DNA of 64,000 bases from CALXXL01 sp034926605 (GCA_034926605.1 JAYFQV010000005.1:6402-70401); one strand, 5' to 3'; shown: positions 34,304 through 45,049, numbered from the stretch's first letter. Notes: generated from the letters alone by a model not told the origin. Translations and numbers: made by a program.

Positions 34304-35737
34304 ATGGCTTCCGAAGCGGAAAAATCGGCTGTGAAGCCGGCGGCGGCGCTCGATTTCGAGCGTCCGCTGCCCCATAATCTCGAGGCCGAACGTTCGGTGC
34401 TTGCGGCAATGCTGCGCGAGCCCGGCGAGTGTGTCGACGAGGTGGTGGAGGTGCTTGGCGAAGCCGCCGGAGGGATGTTCTACTCGCATCAGCACCGCGA
34501 GGTGTTCGAGGCGATTATAGACCTCAAGCGCTCTAACATGGGAGTCGATCTTCTCACGGTGGCCCAGCGCCTTTCCGAGCGCGGGACCATTGAAAAAATA
34601 GGCGGAGAGGTGTTTTTGGCCGAGCTTTACGGCTCGATCGCCACTACCGCCAATCTGGAATCCTGGTGCGAGATACTGCGCAAATTCTATGTTTTGCGCC
34701 GGATGATCGCGGTGTGCAGCGAGTCGGTCATGAGCTGCTACGATGCCGACCGCAACCCGGACGAGATCATCGAAAAGGTCGAGAAAAGCGTGTTCGATGT
34801 GCGATTTGCCACCGAGAAGTCCCAGGTGGTCGATCTGAAGAGCGGCCTTACTCAGGAATTCCAGCATATTCTCGACATCGCCAACGGCAAGGAAAAGATC
34901 GGTATCCAGACCGGCTATCCCAAGCTGGATGCGCTTACCGGCGGTCTCAAGCCGGGCGAAATGTTCGTACTGGCGGCACGGCCGTCGATCGGCAAAACGT
35001 CGCTGGCACTCAATATCATACGCAACGTGGCGGCGGGGCCGGAGAAGGCCAGGGTGCTGTTCTTCTCGTTGGAAATGTCCGCCGCGCAGATATTCAGGCG
35101 GCTGTTGTGTACCGAGGCCGATGTGACCGAGGCCAACATCCGCGACCATAAATTTCAAAATACCGACGTACCCAAGCTTACACGCGCGGTTTCCGGTTTG
35201 CGCAGCGCCTCGATCTGGGTGGATCCCACCCCGGCATTGAGCATCGGCGCGGTGCAGGCGCGGGCGCGCAGGCTCAAGAACAGCCACGGAATCGACATTG
35301 TAGTGATCGACTATCTGACTTTGATGAACTCCGGCGGCCGCGCCGAGAGCCGCCAGAACGAGGTGGCCGAGATTTCACGCGGCATCAAGCAGATGGCCAA
35401 GGACCTGGACATTCCCGTTCTGGTTCTGGCGCAGTTGAACCGCGAGTTCGAAAAGAACGCCGACCCCAATGCCCTTCCGAAGTTGAGCCATCTTCGCGAG
35501 TCGGGTGCCATCGAGCAGGACGCCGACGTGGTGGCGTTCCTCCATCGCGACCGCACCGTTTCACGCGACCTTACGCCCGAGCAGGAGAGACAGGGCACCC
35601 CGGCAAAACTGATCGTTGAGAAGAACCGCAACGGCCAGACCGGAATCATGGAATTGACATTTTACCCGAGCAGAATGCTGTTCGGGGTTGCGAGCCGCTA
35701 TCACGGAGACGATGTGCCTCCCGACGCGACGGCTTGA
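34304..35737 (+). CDS. dnaB: Replicative DNA helicase
   Basis: The 477-aa protein unwinds DNA at the fork. The N-terminal DnaB domain (LPHNLEAERSVLAAMLREP) is followed by a RecA-like domain with Walker A LAARPSIGKTSLAL (K231), Walker B VVIDYLTLM, the SRQNEVAEISRGIKQ block and LSHLRESGAIEQDADVV. Length is that of a normal DnaB without an intein. It is the last gene of the prs-dnaB run. Confidence 0.97.
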   Translation: MASEAEKSAVKPAAALDFERPLPHNLEAERSVLAAMLREPGECVDEVVEVLGEAAGGMFYSHQHREVFEAIIDLKRSNMGVDLLTVAQRLSERGTIEKIGGEVFLAELYGSIATTANLESWCEILRKFYVLRRMIAVCSESVMSCYDADRNPDEIIEKVEKSVFDVRFATEKSQVVDLKSGLTQEFQHILDIANGKEKIGIQTGYPKLDALTGGLKPGEMFVLAARPSIGKTSLALNIIRNVAAGPEKARVLFFSLEMSAAQIFRRLLCTEADVTEANIRDHKFQNTDVPKLTRAVSGLRSASIWVDPTPALSIGAVQARARRLKNSHGIDIVVIDYLTLMNSGGRAESRQNEVAEISRGIKQMAKDLDIPVLVLAQLNREFEKNADPNALPKLSHLRESGAIEQDADVVAFLHRDRTVSRDLTPEQERQGTPAKLIVEKNRNGQTGIMELTFYPSRMLFGVASRYHGDDVPPDATA

Positions 35738-35782
35738 AATATTCAGAGCATCATAATCCTTTAATGTGAAAAGGAGTGAATT

Positions 35783-38098
35783 TTGACGATCAGCAGATGG
35801 TGTTTTAGATGGTGCGCGGGAGCGGCGGCGCTTTTGGCGGCGCTTCCCGCGTTTGCCGAACCGATAGGAACGCTCAAGATCGAACAGACCGGCGGCAAGC
35901 CGGTGTCGGAAGACCGTCTGCGTTTCCAGCTCCAGCAGAAAGAGGGCGTGGAGTTCGATCCGGAGGCGGCCCGGGATGATGTGAAGCGGCTGCACAACAC
36001 CGGATTGACCAACGCTGTGAGTTATACCGCCGACCGTGATTCCGACGGCAAACTGGTGCTTACCTACCATGTGAACCTGAAGCCGGTGATCAGCGAGATC
36101 GAGTTCGAGGGAAATGTGAAGTTCACCAACCGCGAATTGCTCGGGCAGCTGACGTTCTATACCGGCGAACCGCTGAATGACGCCAGTTTGAACGAAAGCA
36201 CCAACAAGCTGCGCCAGCTCTATTTCGACCAGGGATATTATCAGGCGGTGGTGCAGCCGCTGATTTCCACCGCCCCCGACGGGTCGGTGGTGGTCAAATA
36301 CAAGATCGACGAACATCTGCGCGAAAAGCTCGCCCATGTCGGGTTTGTCAACAATACGGTATTCAACAGCCTTACGCTGAAATACAGCATAGCCAACAGC
36401 CCGTGGCCGGTGGTGAACCGGCTGTTCGACATCGGACTGCTGAATAAATCCGAACTCGACGCCGACAAAGCGCGCCTGCGTGCGCTTTACTGGGAGAAAG
36501 GCTATCTGGATTTCAAGGTGACCGACGTGGTTGTCACGCCCGATCCCGAAGACCCGGAATACGTGAGCCTCGACTTCGTGTTGGACGAAGGGGAACCCTA
36601 TACCCTCGCCGGCTTCAAATTCACCGGCAATACCAAATTCACCGGTGACGCGCTTTCCCCGCTGGTGGCCATGAAAATAGGCCAGCCGTTCAACAGCCTC
36701 ACCGAAGAGGCCACCGTTCGGAATATCATCGATTTCTACGGTACCTTCGGCTATGCCGACGCCTCGGTACGGGCGGTGCGCCGCCCCAACTTCGAGAAGA
36801 AGACGGTGGAAGAGGTTTTCGAGATCAACGAGGGACGCAAGTATGACATCGAGCAGATCGTCATCACCGGCAACAAGATCACGCAGGAGAAAGTGATTCG
36901 CCGCGAGCTGGCGATAATGGAGGGCGACCCGCTGGACACCGGCCGCGTTGAGGTGAGTCGCCAGCGGCTGCTGGGCATGGGATACTTCGACCAGGTCAAC
37001 ACCACCACTCAGGCGGGAATGGATCCGAATTCACGCAAAGTGGTGTTCGATGTCAAGGAACGGGATCCCTACTCATTCCGCATAGGCGGCGGCTTCTCCG
37101 ACTCCGACAGTCTGGTCGGCATGGTCGAGTTTTCGAACAATAACTTCGACATTGCCAATCCCGCGCAACTTTTCCGCGGCGGCGGCCAGCGGTTCCGGAT
37201 TCAGGCGCTGGTGGGTCTGGAGCGCTACAGCTTCAACGTCGACTTCACCGAGCCGTGGCTGTTCGACATGCCGCTCCGGTTCGACCTCTCCGGCTACGGC
37301 AACTACGTCGAGTACGAACACTGGAACGAGCAGCGCATCGGTGTGCGTACGGCGCTTACCAAGCATATTTTTGAGAATATCGACCCGTTCAACACCATTA
37401 CCCTCGGCTACAAGTTCGAATACGTCACGGTAAACGGGTTCAGCAAAAACGCCAGCCAGTATCTGCGCAACCTCGGCGCGCACGACCTGGTCAGCCAGTT
37501 CTCGCTGATGCTCAACCGCGATACCCGCGACAATCTGCTCGACCCGACCAGCGGTTATCAGATCAGCACGATGGGCGCCGTCTCGCCGCAGGGACTCGGC
37601 TCCACCGACAGCTTCTACCGGTTGGAAGGTCGCGGCAGCATTTATTACAATTTCCTGGACAAGGCGTTGATCTGGCACGCCGGTGCCCATGTGGGCGTGG
37701 TGGACACCTTCAACTCTTCCGAAGTGCCGCTCTATGAGCGTTACTTCCTGGGCGGCGGCGAAACCCTGCGCGGCTTCCCGTACCGCGGGGTTTCTCCGGT
37801 GGACTGTAATGGCGTGAACGTCGGCGGCAGCACCATGCTGCTGCTGACCACCGAAGTCACCCACCCGATCTGGCGGTTCATCCGCGGCGCGGTGTTCTGC
37901 GATGCCGGCAATGTCTGGGGCGATGCCTACAACTTCAATCTAAACGGGTTCAACGTCGGCATCGGCTACGGTCTCCGCATCAAGGTGCCGATGCTGAACG
38001 CGCCGGTCAAGCTTGACCTGGCCTATCCGGTGCTGAACAATCAGGACGATCTCACAAGCAAGCTTCGCTTCCACTTCAACATGGGGTTCACGTGGTAA
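35783..38098 (+). CDS. bamA: Outer membrane protein assembly factor BamA
   Basis: The 771-aa protein inserts beta-barrels into the outer membrane. A signal peptide (residues 1-24, ending ALPAFA) is followed by about five POTRA domains and a C-terminal Omp85 barrel from about residue 420. Barrel marks include FLGGGETLRGFPYRG and a final strand ending FNMGFTW, with the usual C-terminal aromatic. The start is TTG with an AAGGAG site; no in-frame ATG lies near. Its stop overlaps the next gene's GTG by 7 nt. BamA shows that the organism has an outer membrane. Confidence 0.95.
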   Translation: MTISRWCFRWCAGAAALLAALPAFAEPIGTLKIEQTGGKPVSEDRLRFQLQQKEGVEFDPEAARDDVKRLHNTGLTNAVSYTADRDSDGKLVLTYHVNLKPVISEIEFEGNVKFTNRELLGQLTFYTGEPLNDASLNESTNKLRQLYFDQGYYQAVVQPLISTAPDGSVVVKYKIDEHLREKLAHVGFVNNTVFNSLTLKYSIANSPWPVVNRLFDIGLLNKSELDADKARLRALYWEKGYLDFKVTDVVVTPDPEDPEYVSLDFVLDEGEPYTLAGFKFTGNTKFTGDALSPLVAMKIGQPFNSLTEEATVRNIIDFYGTFGYADASVRAVRRPNFEKKTVEEVFEINEGRKYDIEQIVITGNKITQEKVIRRELAIMEGDPLDTGRVEVSRQRLLGMGYFDQVNTTTQAGMDPNSRKVVFDVKERDPYSFRIGGGFSDSDSLVGMVEFSNNNFDIANPAQLFRGGGQRFRIQALVGLERYSFNVDFTEPWLFDMPLRFDLSGYGNYVEYEHWNEQRIGVRTALTKHIFENIDPFNTITLGYKFEYVTVNGFSKNASQYLRNLGAHDLVSQFSLMLNRDTRDNLLDPTSGYQISTMGAVSPQGLGSTDSFYRLEGRGSIYYNFLDKALIWHAGAHVGVVDTFNSSEVPLYERYFLGGGETLRGFPYRGVSPVDCNGVNVGGSTMLLLTTEVTHPIWRFIRGAVFCDAGNVWGDAYNFNLNGFNVGIGYGLRIKVPMLNAPVKLDLAYPVLNNQDDLTSKLRFHFNMGFTW

Positions 38099-39381
38099 GG
38101 GAATTCGCAATCGTCGCGGCGTTTGCCGTGATTGCCGCCGGTTGCGCGTCCGCCCCGGCGGACAATACCGCCGAATTGCTTAAGCGGTCGGCGGCGGGGG
38201 ATGCTTCCGCTTGCGAGCAACTTGGCGAGCGGGCGATGTTCTACGGCGTCGGAGGCCGCATCGACTATCCGGCCGCGCTTGCCGATTTCGAGCGCGCTGC
38301 GGCGAAGAGTGATCCCCGGGCCGTCGGTTTCAAGGCGCTGCTGCTGCGCGACTATCCGCTGCCAGACGGCAACGACCCCGATGCCGCGGCAAAACTGTTC
38401 GATTCCGTGCGGGTGCGGCTGGCCGCTATGAAAGATGATCCGGCCGCCAACTATCTGCTGGCGGTTTTCGACGGCCCTGCCAGCCCGGACTGGCAGGCGC
38501 GGCTGGAATTTGCCGAAAACAATTTTTATTATCCGGCAACGGTTCAGCTTGCCAGACATGATGCTTCCGATCGTTCCCGGCAACGCCGGTTGCGCCGGGC
38601 TGCCGATCACGGCAGTGTGGAGGCGATGTATCTTTTGGGCGACCGGGCTAATTTGTCCGGCGCGGCTCGTATGGGCTATCCGGCGGCGCTGCCGCTGGAG
38701 GAATCCGCCGACCGCGGCTGTGCTGTCGCCCGGCTCCAGCTTGCCTCCAACCCTTCGCTGCCGTTCGACCGGCGCAAGGAACTCTACGCGCTCGCCCTTA
38801 CCGCCGGGATCGGCGGCGACGAGTTTGAAAAGTTTCTGCTAGACCAGGGCGATCGCGGGCACGCCGCGTTGCTGGCTCCGGAATCCGTTCCCGAACTTCA
38901 CTACTATATTCAGGCGCTAGGTCCGCTCACGGTACGTGACCGCGCCTTCCCTTCCGACTATCAGCGCAGCGCCTGGTATGATACCACCGATCCGGAGGCG
39001 CTTAAGACGTTCTTCGAGGCCAACCGCGATCACAGCAATGAACCGGCTTACTGGCTTGCCTACGCATTGGCCGCCGCCCGCGCCGGGCAGGGCGAATGCG
39101 CCGTTTACGGCGCCCGGCGCTACCGGGCGGCCGGAGGCGACGCCGAGGCGGCGCAGTTGATCGAGGATCACGGGCGGGCGATGGTTTCCGGCGGTACCGT
39201 CGGAGAGCTTCCGGCCAACAGCCATCTGCTTGAAATGGCGAGGGCCTTTTTCGGTACCGTCGAAACTCCCCAGCCGTTTTACGATGTGGTGCTGGGGCGG
39301 ATAATAACCGACGAAGATCAGCTTAACTCCACGGCAAGTCCGGTGGAGCCCCCGCTGCAGCCGGTGGCGGTGGAACCATGA
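38092..39381 (+). CDS. Lipoprotein with Sel1/TPR-like repeats
   Basis: The 429-aa product has a lipoprotein signal (IAAGC, Cys18) and repeats of Sel1 type, such as DASACEQLGERAMFYGVGG, DYPAALADFERAAAKSDPRA and GSVEAMYLLGDRA. Sel1/TPR proteins hold partner proteins together. Since it starts inside the bamA stop codon (7-nt overlap), it may be a periplasmic accessory of outer membrane assembly, perhaps in a BamD-like role; that is inference from position. The start is GTG. Confidence 0.75.
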   Translation: MVREFAIVAAFAVIAAGCASAPADNTAELLKRSAAGDASACEQLGERAMFYGVGGRIDYPAALADFERAAAKSDPRAVGFKALLLRDYPLPDGNDPDAAAKLFDSVRVRLAAMKDDPAANYLLAVFDGPASPDWQARLEFAENNFYYPATVQLARHDASDRSRQRRLRRAADHGSVEAMYLLGDRANLSGAARMGYPAALPLEESADRGCAVARLQLASNPSLPFDRRKELYALALTAGIGGDEFEKFLLDQGDRGHAALLAPESVPELHYYIQALGPLTVRDRAFPSDYQRSAWYDTTDPEALKTFFEANRDHSNEPAYWLAYALAAARAGQGECAVYGARRYRAAGGDAEAAQLIEDHGRAMVSGGTVGELPANSHLLEMARAFFGTVETPQPFYDVVLGRIITDEDQLNSTASPVEPPLQPVAVEP

Positions 39382-40211
39382 ATTTCCTCGATTTCTGGCG
39401 GGAACGCCGCCGGGAATTCGACGCGGTGTTCCTCGATATCGACGGCACGGTGATTTCCGGCAGAAAGTCGCTGCCGCGCGCCGCCGAGATGCTTGAGTCT
39501 TTCGATCGCGAAGGCGTTCCATATCTGTTTCTGACCAACGACGCGAATCATTCTCCCGAACAAAAGGCGGCGATCGTGCGTCGCGCCGGGCTGGCGGTCG
39601 CCGCGTCGAAGATAGTTTCAGCCGGTTCCGCGCTGAGCAACTGGGCGGCCGAGAGCGGCGAGACCGGTAAAACCTATTTCATGATGGGCGACCTCGGCAC
39701 CCCATGTTACGCCGCCGCCGCCGGGATTGTTACCGTGAACGATCCGGCCAAACTGGATTCCTGCGCCGGAGTGCTGGTGGGTGAAGATTATTACGACTGG
39801 TACGAAGTCTTTTTCGAAGTGTTCAACTTTTTTCAGCGCCGTCCTGACGCGAAACTGGTTTCTCCCAGCCCCGACATCTGCTGGGCAGGCTGGAAGCGTG
39901 ATGGTTTCGGGCTGGGGGCCGGAGCGGTTGCCGAGGCGCTTCAGCTGTGGCTGCACCATCAGAACATCGAGTTGCCGATCGTTTTTCTCGGCAAGCCGCA
40001 TCATTCGATTTTCGAGTGCGCGCTGCTCCGCCTGGGGCTGAGCGATCCTTCCAGAGTGATCATGCTGGGCGACAGCCTGCGCGGCGACGTGGTGGGCGCC
40101 AACCGCTGCGGCGTGACTTCGGGGCTGCTCCTTACCGGCATTACCGACCGGAAGGCGGCCTCCGCCGCCCGCGGCGAGCGCCGTCCGCAATTTGTTTTCG
40201 AGGGTTTGTGA
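39378..40211 (+). CDS. HAD-IIA phosphatase (NagD-like)
   Basis: The 277-aa protein has motif I FLDIDGTVISG (D20, D22), motif II FLTNDANHS, the lysine motif FLGKPHHSIFE and motif IV LGDSLRGDVVGAN. It is the second NagD-type HAD in the window but is not closely alike to the one at 21024. It overlaps the lipoprotein gene by 4 nt (ATGA) and mnmE by 1 nt (TGATG), so translation of the three genes is coupled. The substrate is unknown. Confidence 0.88.
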   Translation: MNFLDFWRERRREFDAVFLDIDGTVISGRKSLPRAAEMLESFDREGVPYLFLTNDANHSPEQKAAIVRRAGLAVAASKIVSAGSALSNWAAESGETGKTYFMMGDLGTPCYAAAAGIVTVNDPAKLDSCAGVLVGEDYYDWYEVFFEVFNFFQRRPDAKLVSPSPDICWAGWKRDGFGLGAGAVAEALQLWLHHQNIELPIVFLGKPHHSIFECALLRLGLSDPSRVIMLGDSLRGDVVGANRCGVTSGLLLTGITDRKAASAARGERRPQFVFEGL

Positions 40212-41530
40212 TGAACACGGTCGATACCATCGCGGCGATCGCCACCTGCTCCGGCGGCGCTATTTCAGTTGTCCGTATTTCCGGTCCGCAGGCGCTTGAG
40301 GTTGTGCAATCCGTATGGCGCGGGCGCGGCCTCGACATTCCCCGGAGAATGAACCTGGGTAGCGTTTCCGCCACCGGCGACCGTGCGCTCGCGGTATTCA
40401 TGCCGGGCCCCAACAGCTATACCGGCGACGATGTGGCCGAACTTCAGATACATGGCGGCAATCTTGCCGCCCGCCGCACGCTTGAAGCGTGTTTTGCCGC
40501 CGGGGCGCGTCCGGCCGAACCCGGCGAATTTACTTTCCGCGCCTTTGTCAACGGCAAGCTCGACCTTGCACAGGCAGAGGCGGTGGCCGATTTTGTGGCC
40601 GCTTCCGGCGACGCGGCATTGGCGTTGGCGGCACATCAGCTTTCCGGCGCGCTAAGCAGGCGTATTTCCGGGCTGCGTACCCGGCTTGTCGACATTCTTG
40701 GCGACCTGGAGTCGCGTCTTGATTTTCCCGAAGAACATTTGGACTGGGCCACTCCGGCGGAACTGAATTCCAGCATCGCATCGGTGGTCGGCGAGATAGA
40801 GTTGCTGCGTTCCACCCTGTGCGCCGGGCGGCGTTTCCGCGACGGCGTTGCGGTGGTTATCTGCGGACGGCCGAACGCCGGGAAGTCCAGCCTGCTTAAC
40901 GCGCTGCTTGGCCGGGACCGCGCGATCGTCAGCGCCACGCCCGGTACCACCCGCGACACCATCGATGAGTTTGTGACGCTGCGCAACCTGCCGGTTCGCC
41001 TTACCGATACCGCCGGAATCCGCACGGCCGAAGGAGAAATAGAAGAGGAGGGCGTCGAACGCGCCCGCGCCGCGCTGAATAGGGCCGACGTGGTGCTGTG
41101 GGTGATCGACGCATCCGAGCCTTCGCCGTCGCTTCCCGAACTGGCCGGGCTAAAAAGCCCCGTGATAGCGATATGGAACAAGTGCGATCTTCCTCACTGC
41201 GCGCTGCCGGAACTGCCGTTCGCCTCGGTTGAAATATCGACGCTGGAACGTACCGGCTTCGACGTCTTGCTTGACACATTCGAAAGTACGGTGTGGCAAG
41301 GCGGCCGTGAAGCGGTTCCGGAGGTCGCGGTCAACGAGCGTCACGCCGCCAGTCTCGACGAGGCCGCGGACAGTCTTTCCGGAACCTCCATTGAGATCAT
41401 CGGCAAACACTGGGAGCTGGCCTCGGTGCTGGTGCGCCAGGCGGTGGACGCACTCGGAGAGATCACCGGCGAGACCGCCTCGGTGGATGTGCTTGATAAC
41501 ATTTTCAGTCGTTTTTGCATCGGCAAATGA
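40211..41530 (+). CDS. mnmE: tRNA modification GTPase MnmE
   Basis: The 439-aa protein works with MnmG on U34 of tRNAs. The N-terminal folate-binding domain starts DTIAAIATCSGGAISVVRIS, the G domain holds GRPNAGKSSLLNALLG, SATPGTTRD and NKCD, and the C-terminus ends FCIGK with the essential Cys. ATG 40211 is the natural start; an open frame continues upstream only as a shadow of the HAD gene. Confidence 0.96.
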   Translation: MNTVDTIAAIATCSGGAISVVRISGPQALEVVQSVWRGRGLDIPRRMNLGSVSATGDRALAVFMPGPNSYTGDDVAELQIHGGNLAARRTLEACFAAGARPAEPGEFTFRAFVNGKLDLAQAEAVADFVAASGDAALALAAHQLSGALSRRISGLRTRLVDILGDLESRLDFPEEHLDWATPAELNSSIASVVGEIELLRSTLCAGRRFRDGVAVVICGRPNAGKSSLLNALLGRDRAIVSATPGTTRDTIDEFVTLRNLPVRLTDTAGIRTAEGEIEEEGVERARAALNRADVVLWVIDASEPSPSLPELAGLKSPVIAIWNKCDLPHCALPELPFASVEISTLERTGFDVLLDTFESTVWQGGREAVPEVAVNERHAASLDEAADSLSGTSIEIIGKHWELASVLVRQAVDALGEITGETASVDVLDNIFSRFCIGK

Positions 41531-41559
41531 TTGAAAAATCCTTTTCCGCATAATATCTT
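41531..41559 (+). promoter_or_regulatory. Promoter of thyX
   Basis: TTGAAA (41531-41536), 17 bp, TATCTT (41554-41559), directly after the mnmE stop. Confidence 0.6.
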
Positions 41560-41597
41560 AATTAAAATAGGAAACGCAAAACACGGGAGAGGCATTC

Positions 41598-42299
41598 ATG
41601 GCGTTTGAAAAATTGAACGTGCCGCCGGAAAACCATGTGAAGGTTCTTGACGGCCAGGGCTGGGTGGGATTGATCGACCATCTCGGCAGCGAGGCGACGC
41701 TGGTAAACGCCGCGCGCGTCTCGTTCGGAAAACTCAAGAAGGATATGGATGACCGCGATGTCACGCTGCTGGAATATTTGATCGCCAACAAGCACACCAG
41801 TCCTTTGGAGCATATGGTGTTCACATTCAGCGTGCACTGTCCGCTGTTCGTCCGCGGCCAGTGGCATCGGCACCGCACCTGGAGCTATAATGAGATATCC
41901 CGGCGCTATACCGAGGTGGACGTGGAGTGCTACTCGCCGGCCAAACTGCGCATGCAGGCCGAGAATAACCGTCAGGCCAGCGTCGACGCCCCGGATTTTG
42001 ACGACACCGCGCTGGTTGCCGAGATCAGGAAACACAACGACATGTCGATAAAGCTCTACGAACACCTGCTTGCCTCCGGCGTTTGCCGCGAACAGGCGCG
42101 CGGCGTTCTGCCGCAGAACATGATGGTCACTTTCTGGGGAACAGTCGATCTGAACAACCTTCTGCATTTTCTTGAATTGCGGGATTCCGACCACGCGCAG
42201 TGGGAGATCCGTGAATACGCGGTGGCGATAAAGAAACTTATCAGACCGCTGGTTCCGAATGTGGCCGCATATTTTGAGAGACAGGGACAGGTCTGGTGA
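41598..42299 (+). CDS. thyX: Flavin-dependent thymidylate synthase
   Basis: The 233-aa protein methylates dUMP to dTMP using FAD and methylene-THF. The ThyX motif is RHRTWSYNEISRRY, preceded by SPLEHMVFTFSVHCP; the C-terminal EIREYAVAI and RPLVP regions are typical. A GGGAGAGG site precedes the ATG. No thyA is seen here. The next gene starts inside its stop codon. Confidence 0.95.
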   Translation: MAFEKLNVPPENHVKVLDGQGWVGLIDHLGSEATLVNAARVSFGKLKKDMDDRDVTLLEYLIANKHTSPLEHMVFTFSVHCPLFVRGQWHRHRTWSYNEISRRYTEVDVECYSPAKLRMQAENNRQASVDAPDFDDTALVAEIRKHNDMSIKLYEHLLASGVCREQARGVLPQNMMVTFWGTVDLNNLLHFLELRDSDHAQWEIREYAVAIKKLIRPLVPNVAAYFERQGQVW

Positions 42300-43048
42300 T
42301 ATCGCGTTGTTTTCATGCCGCGCTGATTGCCGCGCTCGGGTGCGGCCTGGCCGGTTGCCTTCCCGAGCCGTCCGCGGAGGCTGCCAAGCCGGTGCGGCCG
42401 GGTTCCGGCCTCGAGCTACCGGAGTCGGAGCCCGCCGTCGAGTCCGTTCCTGAGCCGGAACAGCCCGTTGTCGAGGCCACGCCCGCGTCCGAGGAAATCT
42501 CCGATTTGCGTCCGTCGGTTTGGCGGATAGAGCCGGCGCCGTTCAGCCGATTGAACTATTTGACGCTACTGTCATGCGTCCGTCTCGATTCCGCTCCGGC
42601 CGGAGAGTATCCGTCCGGCGGGCTGAGCGGCATTGTCCATCATGAATTCGAAGATGACGGCGGCGATGCGGCTGCGGTTGCGATTACCCCCAACGGCACC
42701 GGCTTCGCGTGCGCGGTGACCGGGGCCGATCCCGAGCGGTGCTACGTGGCCGAGCTGGCGGCCACTCTGACGCTTTCGGACAAGGCGGCGCGAAGCTTCG
42801 TGTTCCTTGCCGAAGAGAATGCGGTGTTCAAGCTGTTTGTCAACGGCAATCTGGTGCTTACCTGCGATCCTTCGCTGGCCTCGGACGGTCAGTCCGGTCT
42901 GCGGGAGTCGGCGGTTTTCGAGTTGAAGCCGGGTGAAAACGAATTGCGTATGCGTCTGGTCCTGCCATCGGGTGGTCCGGTGGCGGTCCGGCTTTTGTTG
43001 CGAGGTCGCGGTGAATTCGGGTCGTTTATACTGCGCCGAGCAGAATAA
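42296..43048 (+). CDS. Putative lipoprotein, unknown function
   Basis: The 250-aa product has a lipobox LAGC (Cys21) followed by a Pro/Glu-rich linker of about 50 residues and a beta-rich C-terminal domain (RSFVFLAEENAVFKLFVNGN, FELKPGENELRMRL). That domain resembles PA14- or carbohydrate-binding jelly-roll modules, but I cannot assign it. The GTG start overlaps thyX as GTGA. An A6/T6 hairpin at about 43056-43072 may end the transcript. Confidence 0.65.
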   Translation: MISRCFHAALIAALGCGLAGCLPEPSAEAAKPVRPGSGLELPESEPAVESVPEPEQPVVEATPASEEISDLRPSVWRIEPAPFSRLNYLTLLSCVRLDSAPAGEYPSGGLSGIVHHEFEDDGGDAAAVAITPNGTGFACAVTGADPERCYVAELAATLTLSDKAARSFVFLAEENAVFKLFVNGNLVLTCDPSLASDGQSGLRESAVFELKPGENELRMRLVLPSGGPVAVRLLLRGRGEFGSFILRRAE

Positions 43049-43083
43049 AAGGCAAAAAAACGCGATTTTTTCGAGTTTGGCGT

Positions 43084-43111
43084 TTGCAAAAAATCAAATC
43101 CCGACTACATT
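43084..43111 (+). promoter_or_regulatory. Promoter of the tRNA-tuf operon
   Basis: TTGCAA (43084-43089), 16 bp, TACATT (43106-43111), 27 bp before the tRNA-Leu 5' end. Confidence 0.65.
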
Positions 43112-43138
43112 AAGTGCTTGTTAAGTCTCTGAACACTC

Positions 43139-43223
43139 GCTCGGGTGGCGGAATTGGCAGACGCGTATGGTTGAGGTCCATATGGAGTAATCCTTGGGGG
43201 TTCAAATCCCCCCTCGAGTACCA
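43139..43223 (+). tRNA. tRNA-Leu(GAG)
   Basis: The class II tRNA has acceptor stem GCTCGGG/CTCGAGT with G-T wobbles, D-arm TGGCGGAATTGGCAGACGCG, anticodon loop TTGAGGT (anticodon GAG), a variable arm and encoded CCA. Confidence 0.92.
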
Positions 43224-43308
43224 ATTTTTGGAGGGTTGCCTCGGGATGACCCGGGTTGATATTGAGAGATGCCGCGGTGGTCATGTCGCGGATTGAAGAA
43301 AGAAACAT

Positions 43309-43384
43309 GCCCACGTGGCTCAGTCGGTAGAGCACATCCTTGGTAAGGATGAGGTCACCAGTTCGATTCTGGTCGTGGGCTCCA
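43309..43384 (+). tRNA. tRNA-Thr(GGT)
   Basis: A 76-nt cloverleaf with acceptor GCCCACG/CGTGGGC, anticodon loop TTGGTAA (GGT) and encoded CCA. It lies 80 nt before tuf, as in many bacteria where tRNA-Thr precedes tuf. Confidence 0.95.
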
Positions 43385-43464
43385 TTTTATCAATAATGTT
43401 ACGATTTTGTAACCTGAAATAGTAGAAACACAAAGTAAGCAGTAAATAATCAGGAGACAAAGAA

Positions 43465-44664
<1,200 letters not shown>

Positions 44665-44667
44665 TTT

Positions 44668-44715
44668 CGGTCAGAAACCGTGACCGTTTCGGCCGGAGTT
44701 TAACCCCTCCGGCCG
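44668..44715 (+). terminator. Two stacked hairpins after tuf, possible attenuator
   Basis: CGGTCA/TGACCG (44668-44686) with TTT following, then CGGCCGGAG/CTCCGGCCG (44690-44715). T-tracts are short, so partial termination or RNA processing is more likely than a full stop. Confidence 0.5.
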
Positions 44716-44739
44716 GAATCATTAATCAGGACATTTCCC

Positions 44740-44889
44740 ATGCGTGAGAAAATCATCCTCGAGTGCACCGAGTGCAAGCGCCGCAACTATACTTCCATGA
44801 AGGAGAAGCGCAATACCCCGGAACGCATCGAAAAGAAGAAGTTCTGCAAATTTGAACAGAAGCATACCCTCCACCGGGAAACCCGGTAA
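44740..44889 (+). CDS. rpmG: 50S ribosomal protein L33
   Basis: The 49-aa protein begins MREKIILECTECKRRNYTS and ends KHTLHRETR. The first zinc knuckle CTEC is intact, but the second reads FCKFEQKH, so the fourth Cys of the usual C-x-x-C is Glu. A tuf-rpmG-tRNA-Trp-secE-nusG order is typical. It is too short for most automatic gene tracks. Confidence 0.9.
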   Translation: MREKIILECTECKRRNYTSMKEKRNTPERIEKKKFCKFEQKHTLHRETR

Positions 44890-44943
44890 GGGGCGGTTCG
44901 CCGGTTCCGGTCTTCGGCCCGGAAGCGGTAATATCTTGTTTGC

Positions 44944-45019
44944 AGGAGTGTAGCTCAGTTGGAAGAGCAGCGGTCTCCAAAACCGCAGGTCGAGAGTTCG
45001 AACCCCTCCGCTCCTGCCA
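44944..45019 (+). tRNA. tRNA-Trp(CCA)
   Basis: A 76-nt cloverleaf with acceptor AGGAGTG/CGCTCCT, anticodon stem GCGGT/ACCGC, loop CTCCAAA (anticodon CCA) and encoded GCCA end. Its position before secE is common. Confidence 0.95.
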
Positions 45020-45049
45020 TTTTTTAACAGATTACGTGGAAAGACGACG

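Noticed and set aside
43224..43308. A third tRNA between tRNA-Leu and tRNA-Thr
   Set aside because: The spacer has a short GC stem (CCTCGGG/CCCGGG-like) but no cloverleaf or CCA end.
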